DNA of 64,000 nucleotides, from positions 1-64,000 of the forward strand of contig CAKSOL010000001.1 of the NCBI GenBank assembly GCA_934477125.1. Reading direction: 5' to 3'. The notes under the pieces are model-generated. The model was not told the origin of the DNA, did not search any database, and worked only from the letters and a program-made list of their open reading frames with translations. Made by a program: the position numbers and the translations under genes. The DNA comes from an uncultured Eubacteriales bacterium. Lineage in GTDB: Bacteria; Bacillota; Clostridia; Oscillospirales; Acutalibacteraceae. Within the stretch, counting starts at the first letter, position 1. The number at the start of each line of letters is the position of its first letter. Positions 25,947 through 34,484 of this stretch are shown one piece after another.

Positions 25947-28558
25947 GCTTTTCATATCCGGAGCAAGCCGTTCCGGCGATTTCCGATATCTCCCTTACGG
26001 TTGAACGGGGCAGCTTTTTCGTTATCTGCGGTCATTCAGGCTGCGGGAAATCCACTCTCCTGCGCCGCTTAAAGCCCTCTGTTTCACCCCGCGGCACGCA
26101 AAGCGGAGAAATTTATTTCTGCGGCGAGCCGCTCGGAATGCTTTCCGAAAGAGACGCCGCTGCGAAAATCGGCTTTGTTTTGCAGTCGCCCGATTCTCAG
26201 ATAGTTACGGATAAGGTATGGCACGAGCTTGCCTTCGGACTTGAAAGTCTGGGGCTTGATGACGGAATAATCCGCCGCCGCTGCGCGGAAATGGCGGCGT
26301 TTTTCGGGATTGAGGAATGGTATTATAAAAATGTTTCCGAGCTTTCCGGAGGTCAGAAGCAGCTGCTGAGCTTAGCCTCCGTTATGGCGATGCAGCCGGA
26401 GATTCTTATTCTTGATGAGCCTACCGCGCAGCTCGACCCCATAGCCGCCTCGGAATTTCTTTCGACTCTCGGCAGAATTAACCGAGAATTCGGAACAACC
26501 GTTATTTTAAGCGAACACCGTTTGGAGGAGGCTCTCGTTTTTGCCGATAAAGCCGCCGTTATGGAAAACGGGAAAATGATTTGCTGCGGCTCTCCGAGGG
26601 AGGTTGGAGAGCTTTTAAGGCAAAACCGCAGTAATATGTTCTCCGCAATGCCTGCTGCTATGCGTATATGGGGCTCGGTTCAAAGCGGATTGCCCTGTCC
26701 CGTAACCGTAAACGAGGGAAGGGCGTTTGTCGAAGAATATATGAAAACCAAAGCTCCTGCCGCCCTGCCCGAAAGAGGGGAGAGCCGCGGCGGACGGGTA
26801 ATGCTTTCCGCATCGGAGGTTTGGTTCAGATATGAAAAAACAACACCGGACGTTGTTAAAGGGCTGGAGTTTTCGGCGCGTTCGGGCGAAATGCTCTGCA
26901 TTTTAGGCGGAAACGGAAGCGGAAAAACAACCTCGCTCCGGCTTCTCGCCGGAATAAAAAATCCCTATCGCGGAGAGATAAAACGCGGCGGAAAAACAGG
27001 ATTTCTGCCGCAGAATCCGCAAAGCGTTTTTGTTAAGAAAACCGTAAGAGAGGATTTAGCTGAGGTTTTAAAGCTTGCCGGAGTACCGCGGGAGCGCAGA
27101 GACGGAGAAATGGAAAAAATCGCTGACCTTTGCCGGCTCGGCGGACTCCTTGACCGCCATCCTTACGACCTTTCCGGCGGAGAGCAGCAGCGTGCGGCGC
27201 TGGCTAAAATTCTTTTGCTTTCTCCCGAAATCCTGCTGCTCGACGAACCTACAAAGGGACTTGACGCTCCTTTTAAAGAAGCTTTCGCAGAAATTCTGCA
27301 AAGGCTTAAAAACAGCGGAGTCTGCATCGTTGTTGTAAGTCACGATGTAGAATTCTGTGCAAAATACGCCGACCGCTGCGGTCTGTTCTTCGACGGGCGG
27401 CTTGCAGCGGCAGCCCCTCCGAGAGAATTTTTCTCCGGAAACAGCTTTTATACGACCTCGGCAAACCGTATAGCGCGCGAAATCGAGCCTATGGCGGTAA
27501 CAACCGAGGATGTTATAGCCGTTATCGGCGGAAAGGGTGAAAAAATATCCGTAACAAGCGAGACCGCACCTGTTATTGAAACCAGCCGCACCGACAGCGC
27601 GTCCGCAGCGCGGAAATTTCCGCTTTGGAGAAAGGCGGGAGCTGCCGTTTCGGGACTTTCGGCGCTTGCATTGTTTATTTATGCGGCGAAAAACGAAGAT
27701 TTGCGGGCGATGGTCGATAAAGGCGGACTTACCGCCGCCGGTATGAAACAGCTTGCATTTTACGGCGCATTTATTCTTCTGTTAGCCCTGTTTGCCGTGT
27801 TTATCGGCAGGAGACAGGAAATGCGCCTGCCGATCCAGACCCCGGCAGGAGAACGCAGAATACCCAAAAGAACTATTGCCGCCTGCGTTATGATTTTGCT
27901 TTTTGTTCCGCTTACGCTGTTTATAGGAATATTCTATCTCGGTAAAAAGCAGTATTATCTGACCTCGTTTGCGGTGCTTATTGAATGTATGCTGCCGTTT
28001 TTCCTGGTTTTCGAGGGCAGAAAGCCAAAGGCGCGTGAGCTGGTAACGGTTGCAACCCTCTGCGCGCTTACGGTTGCCGGCAGAGCCGCATTTTTTATGC
28101 TGCCGCAGTTTAAGCCGGTTATGGCGCTTACGATTATATCGGGAGTAGCCTTAGGCGGCGAAACCGGATTTCTTGTCGGCGCAGTTTCTATGCTTGTTTC
28201 AAACATTCTGTTTTCGCAGGGTCCCTGGACCCCCTGGCAGATGTTTGCTATGGGAATTATCGGCTTTCTTGCCGGAGTGCTTTACCGCAAGGGGCTGCTT
28301 ATGCGTTCGAGAGCGTCGCTCGCCGTGTTCGGCGCGGTATGCGCAATTCTGATATACGGCGGAATTATGAATCCTGCCTCCGCGCTTATATGGGGCGGAG
28401 AATCGCTGAACTTCCGCCTGATACTCAGCTATTACGCAACCGGCTTTCCGATGGACGCGGTTCACGCCGCCGCAACCGCGCTGTTTCTGTGGTTCGGAGC
28501 CGAGCCGCTGCTCGAAAAGCTTGACAGGATAAAAACCAAATACGGACTTTGCGAATAA
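25919..28558 (+). CDS. Fused ECF ATPase-ATPase-S component
   Basis: 879 residues in one frame. The first ATPase has Walker A 'GHSGCGKST' (38-46), signature 'ELSGGQKQLLSLA' near 141 and Walker B 'ILILDEPTA' near 163. The second has 'GGNGSGKTT' near 330, 'DLSGGEQQRAALAK' near 417 and 'LLLDEPTKGLD' near 440. From about 570 to 865 there are 7-8 membrane helices typical of an ECF S component ('GETGFLVGAVSMLVSNIL', 'GPWTPWQMFAMG'), similar in character to CbrT-type cobalamin S components. ATPases and S component are usually separate polypeptides, so this is a complete importer except for the T subunit encoded just before. ATG 25919 lies inside the previous gene behind GGGAGGAC. Confidence 0.88.
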   Translation: METFKTENLSFSYPEQAVPAISDISLTVERGSFFVICGHSGCGKSTLLRRLKPSVSPRGTQSGEIYFCGEPLGMLSERDAAAKIGFVLQSPDSQIVTDKVWHELAFGLESLGLDDGIIRRRCAEMAAFFGIEEWYYKNVSELSGGQKQLLSLASVMAMQPEILILDEPTAQLDPIAASEFLSTLGRINREFGTTVILSEHRLEEALVFADKAAVMENGKMICCGSPREVGELLRQNRSNMFSAMPAAMRIWGSVQSGLPCPVTVNEGRAFVEEYMKTKAPAALPERGESRGGRVMLSASEVWFRYEKTTPDVVKGLEFSARSGEMLCILGGNGSGKTTSLRLLAGIKNPYRGEIKRGGKTGFLPQNPQSVFVKKTVREDLAEVLKLAGVPRERRDGEMEKIADLCRLGGLLDRHPYDLSGGEQQRAALAKILLLSPEILLLDEPTKGLDAPFKEAFAEILQRLKNSGVCIVVVSHDVEFCAKYADRCGLFFDGRLAAAAPPREFFSGNSFYTTSANRIAREIEPMAVTTEDVIAVIGGKGEKISVTSETAPVIETSRTDSASAARKFPLWRKAGAAVSGLSALALFIYAAKNEDLRAMVDKGGLTAAGMKQLAFYGAFILLLALFAVFIGRRQEMRLPIQTPAGERRIPKRTIAACVMILLFVPLTLFIGIFYLGKKQYYLTSFAVLIECMLPFFLVFEGRKPKARELVTVATLCALTVAGRAAFFMLPQFKPVMALTIISGVALGGETGFLVGAVSMLVSNILFSQGPWTPWQMFAMGIIGFLAGVLYRKGLLMRSRASLAVFGAVCAILIYGGIMNPASALIWGGESLNFRLILSYYATGFPMDAVHAAATALFLWFGAEPLLEKLDRIKTKYGLCE

Positions 28559-28590
28559 AAGCCGCCTTATTTGCAGTGCATACTAATCAT

Positions 28591-28622
28591 AAACGGGACC
28601 GATACATATATCGGTCCCGTTT
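28591..28622. terminator. Bidirectional terminator between convergent genes
   Basis: A perfect 14-bp stem (28591-28604 with 28609-28622) and a 4-base loop, 32 bp after the transporter stop codon and 58 bp past the stop of the convergent S1-domain gene. Both flanks are A/T-rich but lack long T runs. Confidence 0.75.
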
Positions 28623-28680
28623 GAAAATTTTATCGGTATTCCCGGCGGTAAAAGTCAATACCCATTACAGCTCCGCCCGT

Positions 28681-29589
28681 TCAGAAATTACTGCATATCT
28701 TTTTTCTGCAAAGCTGGGGCGAATAGTCCCATTCGCATATTCTGTCGTCGGTGTAAAAATAATGTATCGGGGTTGTATATGAGGTATCAAAGCTGTCTAT
28801 AATGATAAGCTTTATTTTCATCTTCTCAGGAAGTATGCTTTTAATGTAAACGCTTGCCTGCTGACCTATGAAAACATCGCTCCGCGGCTCGGCAAGACCT
28901 GCAAGGTTCGGGGTAAGCTCAACAAAAACACCGTATTCCTCAATGCTGCGTATAACGCCGGTAACGGTCTGCCCCGGAGAAAATGCGGAGGCATTTTCCT
29001 CCCAGGTGCCGAGCAGCTCCTTATGCGAAAGCGTTATTTTTCCGTCCTCTGCGATATCCCGGAGAATAACGCGGATGTCGTCGCCCGGGGAAAAACGGTC
29101 GCGCGGATGCGATATGCGGGAAACCGAAATTGCGTCTATGGGGAGCAGCGCAATTATGCCGCACCCTATGTCGCAGAATGCTCCGAAGGATTCAAGATGA
29201 GTTACCCTCGCTTCAAGTATGTTTCCTATACATCCACGGTTGAGCATTTTTCTTCGGCAAAGCTCCTGCGCGCGGCGGCGGGAGAGCAGAGCGTAAAGCT
29301 TGCCGGAGGCGTCGGTCTGAAGCGATGTAACAACAAAGCAAACCGGTCTGCCGACACGTGAAATCAGCGCAATATCTCGCGTTGTTCCCTCTGTGATTCC
29401 GATAGCGCCCTCCTCGCGCGGTATTATTCCGGTCATACAGCCGAGGTCAACCGTCAGATTATGCTGAGCGTCGCACATTCTCACGGTTGCCTCAAGAACC
29501 GTTTCGTTTGCCTGCGCCGCAGCAAGAACGGCAGGTGTGAAGCTTTGGCGGCTTGTTGTGAGCCAGCCCTCCGGATAGTATTCTTTCAT
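28681..29589 (-). CDS. S1 RNA-binding domain protein (three S1 domains)
   Basis: 302 residues with three S1-type OB folds: about 29-100 (degenerate, 'LEATVRMCDAQHNLTVDL'), about 118-195 ('LEARVTHLESFGAFCDIG') and about 205-265 ('VTGVIRSIEEYGVFVEL'). The order resembles the short RpsA-like proteins of Clostridia. S1 domains bind single-stranded RNA; a role in translation or RNA handling is likely but not specific. The start at 29589 has GAAAGGGCG about 8 bases upstream. It lies downstream of the ParB-like gene on the same strand but separated by about 300 bp with a strong hairpin, so it is probably transcribed on its own. Confidence 0.85.
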   Translation of the reverse strand: MKEYYPEGWLTTSRQSFTPAVLAAAQANETVLEATVRMCDAQHNLTVDLGCMTGIIPREEGAIGITEGTTRDIALISRVGRPVCFVVTSLQTDASGKLYALLSRRRAQELCRRKMLNRGCIGNILEARVTHLESFGAFCDIGCGIIALLPIDAISVSRISHPRDRFSPGDDIRVILRDIAEDGKITLSHKELLGTWEENASAFSPGQTVTGVIRSIEEYGVFVELTPNLAGLAEPRSDVFIGQQASVYIKSILPEKMKIKLIIIDSFDTSYTTPIHYFYTDDRICEWDYSPQLCRKKICSNF

Positions 29590-29728
29590 TATTTTTCGCC
29601 CTTTCTTTTAACGTTTTGCATTGCTTTGTCCGGTATCGGGTCCGATATATGTATATCCGACGCGATACTACTTCCATATAGCAGCTGCCTTTGTTTTATT
29701 ATATGTTTTATTTATTTTAAAAAGTACT

Positions 29729-29777
29729 GCCCGCCTCATACGGCAAGGAAGGGGCGCCTTGACCGTTTGGGGCGGGC
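29729..29777 (-). terminator. Long hairpin terminator after the ParB-like gene
   Basis: GCCCGCC (29729-29735) pairs with GGCGGGC (29771-29777), with a further inner stem (CGG.AAGG with CCTT..CCG). On the minus strand it is followed by AGTACTTTTTAAAA. It lies 110 bp after the ParB-like stop. A second small hairpin (29818-29824 with 29829-29835) lies between. I see no gene in 29590-29886. Confidence 0.6.
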
Positions 29778-29886
29778 ATATATAAAAACCCTCGGTTTAA
29801 CCGCCTGATACGCCTGACCGCTTTTTTTAAAGCGGCTCAGAGCTTTGCGGCGCTGAAATATCGGTTATTTCTAAACCGGTGGATTT

Positions 29887-30711
29887 TTAACAAATGTGTA
29901 ACTGGCATTCTGAGACAGCCGCTTCTTTTTTTATCCTTACCTTATATTCTATGTATTTATCCGTTTCATTTTTCCGCGTTTGAGCCGGAATTCCTGCGGA
30001 ACGCGCCTTGTCAACCAGCTTTGAAAGACTGTTAGAGAAAAATCGCACATCTCCGACCGCCATTTTTCTTATCGGTTCGGGCGGCGGGGGAGGCTCGTCT
30101 GCCGGGTGGAGAATACGCTCCGTAAGCTCCTCGGTCTGCCGAACGGTAAGACCGTCCGCTATAATTGCGTCGAGCGCTTCGGAACGCTTGTCCTGCGGCA
30201 GCCGCAGGAGCGCCCGCGCATGCTTTACCGTAAGCCCCGAATCGGTCATTCTGTGTCGGAGAGCCGGGTCGAGATTAAGCAGGCTGAGCCGGGAGGCAAG
30301 CGCATATTGGGTTATTCCGAGCCTTATTGCCGCTTCGGTCTGAGTTATGCTGTATCTTTCAAGCAGCTGCTTAATCTGCTGAGCCTCCTCAAAAATATCC
30401 GGAGTGCAGCGCTGAAGATTTTCTATAACCGAATAAAAGTCAGCGGTTATGTCGTCCGCCTTATGCAGAACGCAGGGGATTCTCCTGAGTCCGGCGGCTC
30501 TTGCGGCAAGCAGCCGCCGTTCGCCGGCTATCAGCTCGTATGCGCCGTTTACTCTGCGAACCGGAATGGGTTCTACCAAGCCGTTTGAGGCAATGCAGTC
30601 TGCAAGCCGTTTAAGCTCATATTCGTCATAGCGGCGGCTCTGGCGTGCAGGGGATATAACTATATCTCCGGGCCGCAGCATAAGCAGCCGTCTATCGGCT
30701 ATGGTGTGCAT
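29887..30711 (-). CDS. ParB/Spo0J/Noc-family DNA-binding protein
   Basis: 274 residues. The N-terminal ParB/sulfiredoxin-like domain contains 'GERR' at 63-66 (CTP-binding box II) and 'SVIENLQRC' near 93; the helix-turn-helix is about 118-142 ('ITQTEAAIRLGITQYALA'). The order mnmG-rsmG-this gene matches noc in Bacillus (mnmG-rsmG-noc-soj-spo0J), so a nucleoid-occlusion or segregation protein is likely. No parA follows here. The C-terminal part is short and basic and does not look like a ParB dimer domain I can confirm. Start ATG 30711 follows AGGGAGGAAA. Synteny suggests a replication-origin-proximal position, though no DnaA box cluster was seen. Confidence 0.85.
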   Translation of the reverse strand: MHTIADRRLLMLRPGDIVISPARQSRRYDEYELKRLADCIASNGLVEPIPVRRVNGAYELIAGERRLLAARAAGLRRIPCVLHKADDITADFYSVIENLQRCTPDIFEEAQQIKQLLERYSITQTEAAIRLGITQYALASRLSLLNLDPALRHRMTDSGLTVKHARALLRLPQDKRSEALDAIIADGLTVRQTEELTERILHPADEPPPPPEPIRKMAVGDVRFFSNSLSKLVDKARSAGIPAQTRKNETDKYIEYKVRIKKEAAVSECQLHIC

Positions 30712-30801
30712 TTTGTTTCCTCCCTTTCTCTGCTTTAATTATGGCAGTATGCGCGGCTTTTGTAAAGCTTTTTCGGTCGGGAAAATTCGCGCAGAAGCAG
30801 C

Positions 30802-30825
30802 AAAAAACGCCCTTTTAAAGGGCGC
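30802..30825 (-). terminator. Terminator overlapping the end of rsmG
   Basis: The stem GCCCTTT/AAAGGGC (30809-30815 with 30817-30823) is followed on the minus strand by TTTTTT (30802-30807). The rsmG stop codon (30815-30817) lies in the loop, so the coding region ends inside its own terminator. Confidence 0.75.
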
Positions 30826-31531
30826 TTTTTGTTATTTTTCCTCCGTTTCTGGGGTATTTTGTCGGAGTTTGCGATATTTTTTTTATAATAATAAAGGTTC
30901 TCGGCTCATTTTCCCGCAGATTTCTGCATATAATATCAGGTTTGCCGCCTCCGAGAAGCCCGGCGGCGTTTTCCGCAGCCGCCGCTTCCTCTGCTCCCGA
31001 CGAGCCCTTCATGGCAACGAATTTTCCTCCCGGCTTAACGAACGGCAGGCAGTATTCGCAAAGCATGGGCATCGCCGCAACGGCGCGCGCGCAGGCAATG
31101 TCGAATTTTTCGCGGTATTCCGGTTTTCTTCCGCCCTCCTCGGCTCGCAAATGAACTGTTTCAGCCTGAAGTCCGAGTGCGTTTAAAACCTCGTTCAGGA
31201 ATATAAGCCGCTTATTAAGACCGTCAAGAAGGGTAAGCTCAATGTCCGGACGCAGAATTTTAAGAACCATTCCCGGAAAGCCTGCTCCCGTTCCGACATC
31301 TATAATCCGCGCATTCTGAGGAATTTCGGCTGCGCTGAAAAAGAGTATACAGTCGTAAAAATGCTTATAAAGAATTTCTTCCGGAGCGGTTATGGCGGTA
31401 AGATTTATTTTTTCGTTCCATTCAACCAGCATATTGCCGTATAGGCTGAGTCTGCTGCATATCCGTTCGGAAAGAGTAACGCCGAATTTCTCGCAGAGCG
31501 GCGCTATTTTTTCAAAATCAAAGCTTATCAA
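30815..31531 (-). CDS. rsmG: 16S rRNA (guanine-N7)-methyltransferase RsmG
   Basis: 238 residues of the GidB family. The SAM-binding motif 'IIDVGTGAGFPGMVLKIL' lies near 70-87, and 'ACARAVAAMPMLCEYCLP' is the conserved later motif. It methylates N7 of G527 (E. coli numbering) of 16S rRNA. It starts at TTG 31531, whose bases overlap the mnmG stop codon (TTGA), with GGAGG upstream inside mnmG, so translation is coupled. Its 3' end lies inside a terminator hairpin. Confidence 0.95.
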   Translation of the reverse strand: MISFDFEKIAPLCEKFGVTLSERICSRLSLYGNMLVEWNEKINLTAITAPEEILYKHFYDCILFFSAAEIPQNARIIDVGTGAGFPGMVLKILRPDIELTLLDGLNKRLIFLNEVLNALGLQAETVHLRAEEGGRKPEYREKFDIACARAVAAMPMLCEYCLPFVKPGGKFVAMKGSSGAEEAAAAENAAGLLGGGKPDIICRNLRENEPRTFIIIKKISQTPTKYPRNGGKITKSAL

Positions 31532-33417
31532 ATATTTTCCTCCTTGCTGCGGCGGTTAAGAAATATGAGCAAAACGGATATATCCGCCGGGCTTACGCCG
31601 GATATTCTTGAAGCCTGCCCGATATTTGCCGGGCGCACCTTTTTAAGCTTTTCAACAGCCTCAAGACGCAGACCGTAAACCGAGGAATAGTCGGTATCCT
31701 CAGGTATTTTTTTACTTTCGAGCCTGAGCATCTCGGCAACCTGCGCGCTCTGCCGAGAAATATAGCCTTCATATTTTATCTCGGTTTCAACCTTTTCGCA
31801 GATATCATCCGAAAGGTCGGGGCGCGCCTTGTCGAACGGAGCCAGACCCGCATATGAAAGCTGAGGGCGGCGGATAAGCTCCGAAAGCCTTGCTCCGCCC
31901 GAAATCGGCGCGGTTCCGCATTCCTCAAGATATTTATTAAGGGCGGGTGAGGGCGGCAGAAACGTTTCGTTTGCCCTCTTTATTTCCGCCTCTTTGAGCG
32001 CTTTCCGCTCAAGAAATTCGGAATACTCATCATCGCTTATAAGTCCTATTTCGTGTCCGATAGGCATTAACCGCTCGTCAGCGTTATCCTGTCTCAGCAG
32101 AAGCCGGTATTCGCTGCGCGAGGTCATCATACGATAGGGGTCGGAGCAGCCCTTTGTAACGAGATCGTCTATCAGAGTTCCTATATATGACGAGGCTCTT
32201 GAAAGCACCAGCGGCTCCTTGCCCAAAACCGCGCGCGCCGCGTTTATTCCGGCAATAAGACCCTGCGCGGCAGCCTCCTCATAGCCGGAGGAGCCGTTGA
32301 ACTGTCCTGCTCCGAAAAGTCCGGGATAATCCTTGAATTCAAGCGAAGCCTTCAGATAAAGCGGGTCTGTGCAGTCATATTCTATCGCGTAGGCGTTTCT
32401 CATAACCTTAACGTTTTCGAGTCCACGGATAGTCCTGTAAAATTCTATCTGAACCTCTTCGGGAAGAGAGGAGGACATTCCCTGCAAATACATTTCTTCG
32501 GTATCTGCGCCGCAGGGTTCGATAAAAAGCTGGTGGCGAGGCTTGTCCGAAAATCTTACTATTTTATCCTCGATGCTCGGACAGTACCTCGGACCTACGC
32601 CATGAATAACTCCCGAATACAGCGGCGAACGGTCAAGATTATCAAGTATTATTCTTTTCGTTTCGTCATTTGTATAGGCTATATGGCAGACAACCGAATT
32701 TTCCGGGGATTTCCGGCTCGAATAGCTGAAAGGAACCGTTTTTTCGTCTCCCGGCTGAACCTCAAGCGCGGAAAAATCTATGCTGTCCCTTGAAACCCGC
32801 GCCGGAGTTCCGGTTTTGAAACGGCGCAGGGGCAGACCGAGCGCCTTTAATGAGGCGGAAAGGGCGTTGGCAGGGAAGTTTCCGTCCGGTCCGCTCGGAT
32901 AATTGACCTCTCCGATATAAACTCTGCCGCCGAGAAAGGTTCCGGTTGCGAGTATAACGCAGCGGCAGTCAAATTCCGCGCCCAGACGGGTAACGCAGCG
33001 CCAGCCGCTTTCAGAGCGCTCAAGCGAGACTATTTCCGCCTGCTTAACGTCAAGATTTTTCTGCAGTTCAACGGTATGCTTCATATATGTACTGTAAGCC
33101 CTGCGGTCAATCTGCGCCCTGAGCGAATGAACGGCAGGACCCTTTCCGCGGTTTAGCATTCGGCTTTGCAGAGTGGTTTTATCCGCCGCCTTGCCCATTT
33201 CGCCGCCGAGCGCGTCCAGCTCGCGGACAAGATGCCCTTTGGCTGTGCCGCCTATCGAGGGATTGCAGGGCATATTTCCTATCCAGTCAAGGCTGACCGT
33301 AAAAAGTATTGTTTTGCAGCCGAGCCGCGCAGGGGCGAGAGCCGCCTCAATTCCGGCGTGACCCCCTCCTATAACCGCAATGTCGTAGCTTCCGGCGCTG
33401 TATCTCTTGATTTCCAA
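31528..33417 (-). CDS. mnmG: tRNA uridine-5-carboxymethylaminomethyl modification enzyme MnmG
   Basis: 629 residues, full length. The FAD-binding 'VIGGGHAGIEAALA' is at about 15-28. Other family segments are 'CNPSIGGTAKGHLVRE', 'GQFNGSSGYEEAAAQG' and the C-terminal helical domain that contacts MnmE. With MnmE it installs the cmnm5 group at U34 of certain tRNAs, using FAD, NADH and a folate one-carbon unit. It starts at TTG 33417, six bases after the stop of the oxidoreductase gene, with AAAAGGAA as ribosome site. It is the middle gene of a minus-strand set gfo-mnmG-rsmG. Confidence 0.96.
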   Translation of the reverse strand: MEIKRYSAGSYDIAVIGGGHAGIEAALAPARLGCKTILFTVSLDWIGNMPCNPSIGGTAKGHLVRELDALGGEMGKAADKTTLQSRMLNRGKGPAVHSLRAQIDRRAYSTYMKHTVELQKNLDVKQAEIVSLERSESGWRCVTRLGAEFDCRCVILATGTFLGGRVYIGEVNYPSGPDGNFPANALSASLKALGLPLRRFKTGTPARVSRDSIDFSALEVQPGDEKTVPFSYSSRKSPENSVVCHIAYTNDETKRIILDNLDRSPLYSGVIHGVGPRYCPSIEDKIVRFSDKPRHQLFIEPCGADTEEMYLQGMSSSLPEEVQIEFYRTIRGLENVKVMRNAYAIEYDCTDPLYLKASLEFKDYPGLFGAGQFNGSSGYEEAAAQGLIAGINAARAVLGKEPLVLSRASSYIGTLIDDLVTKGCSDPYRMMTSRSEYRLLLRQDNADERLMPIGHEIGLISDDEYSEFLERKALKEAEIKRANETFLPPSPALNKYLEECGTAPISGGARLSELIRRPQLSYAGLAPFDKARPDLSDDICEKVETEIKYEGYISRQSAQVAEMLRLESKKIPEDTDYSSVYGLRLEAVEKLKKVRPANIGQASRISGVSPADISVLLIFLNRRSKEENI

Positions 33418-33422
33418 AATTA

Positions 33423-34415
33423 TCAGTTCCTTTTTTCGGGATATATAAGTCCGGCGCTGCGCTTTATTTCAGCCATACAGCATTGAACCGTTCCGGCGAG
33501 ACTGTGCAGCCTTGCCGAATATTCGGCGTTTTGCTCTTTCCTCAGTATCATATCGCAGAAACGCTGAGCCTCGCCGCGCATAACCTCGCTGCGCGGCATT
33601 TCGGGAACAATAACTCGGCTTTCGCCGTTTTTTACGAGCGTAACTCCGGTATACTGCGAAACCGAGGAGATTTTTAAAACGCCGCTGTCTCCTATTATTT
33701 CGCTGCCGGCCGCCGATTGACCTGCCTTGCTGTAAGATAAAACCGCAGGAAAAGAGGCGTAATCGAAAATTGCCGCTCCGGCGCAGTCGGCTCCGTTTTC
33801 AAACAGCGAGGCGCGGGCGGTAACGCTTCTCGGCGCGCCGAACATATCGGCTGCTGCATAAACACAGTATACTCCGAGATCCATAAGCGTTCCGGCGTGC
33901 AGCGACATATCAAAGATATTCTGAGGTATTCCGGCGCAAAAAGCGTCGTAACGGCTTGAACGCTGGCAAAAATCAAAGCGGGCGAGCGCCGGTCTGCCGA
34001 TTTCTCCGAGAGCGGCTGAAACCTCGCTGTGCCAGGGAACGTTTACCGACATCATACCCTCCATATAAACCAAACCGTTTTTCGCGGCGAGGGCGTGCAG
34101 TCCGGCGTATTCTTCGGGAGTGCAGGTTATGGGCTTTTCGCATAAAACGTGCTTTCCGTTTTCGAGGAAAAGCCGGCTCTGCCGCGCGTGAAAAACATTC
34201 GGTGTTGCAATATATACCGCGTCAATACTGCTGTCCTGAGCGAGCCGGAGCATATCAGAAAAATGCCTTTTTGCACCGTGAATTTCCGCAAATCCGGCGG
34301 CTTTTGCGGCGTCCCGCGAAAAGGAGGCGTCATATTCAAGCTCCGGAACAAGCGCCGCCGCTTCAAGAAAATGCTCGGTTATTTTGCTTGTGCCTACCGT
34401 TGCAAAGCGTATCAT
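33423..34415 (-). CDS. Gfo/Idh/MocA family oxidoreductase (copy 2)
   Basis: 330 residues. Rossmann start 'IRFATVGTSKITEHF', catalytic region 'VLCEKPITCTPEE' near 92, and the usual C-terminal domain ('MDLGVYCVYAAADMFG'). It is shorter than copy 1 (385 residues) and of a different subgroup, since the glycine motif is TVGTSKI instead of GIIGTGGIS. ATG 34415 follows AAAGGAGAC. It lies between the ThuA-like gene (with an intervening terminator hairpin) and mnmG (5 bp), so it may read into mnmG-rsmG. Substrate unknown; a metabolic dehydrogenase acting on a sugar or polyol is inferred. Confidence 0.88.
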   Translation of the reverse strand: MIRFATVGTSKITEHFLEAAALVPELEYDASFSRDAAKAAGFAEIHGAKRHFSDMLRLAQDSSIDAVYIATPNVFHARQSRLFLENGKHVLCEKPITCTPEEYAGLHALAAKNGLVYMEGMMSVNVPWHSEVSAALGEIGRPALARFDFCQRSSRYDAFCAGIPQNIFDMSLHAGTLMDLGVYCVYAAADMFGAPRSVTARASLFENGADCAGAAIFDYASFPAVLSYSKAGQSAAGSEIIGDSGVLKISSVSQYTGVTLVKNGESRVIVPEMPRSEVMRGEAQRFCDMILRKEQNAEYSARLHSLAGTVQCCMAEIKRSAGLIYPEKRN

Positions 34416-34449
34416 ACAAAGTCTCCTTTAAATATCGTAAATTAAAACG

Positions 34450-34472
34450 GGACTGCCCTTATCGGACAGTCC
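34450..34472 (-). terminator. Terminator after the second ThuA-like gene
   Basis: GGACTG (34450-34455) pairs with CAGTCC (34467-34472), plus two more G-C pairs inside. On the minus strand it is followed by CGTTTTAAT. It would end or reduce the acpP-thuA transcript before the oxidoreductase gene. Confidence 0.6.
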
Positions 34473-34484
34473 TGAGAGTTTAGG

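Noticed and set aside
33956..34483. 175-codon plus-strand frame over the second oxidoreductase gene
   Set aside because: Arginine- and proline-rich shadow translation of a well-supported minus-strand gene; no ribosome site or known pattern.
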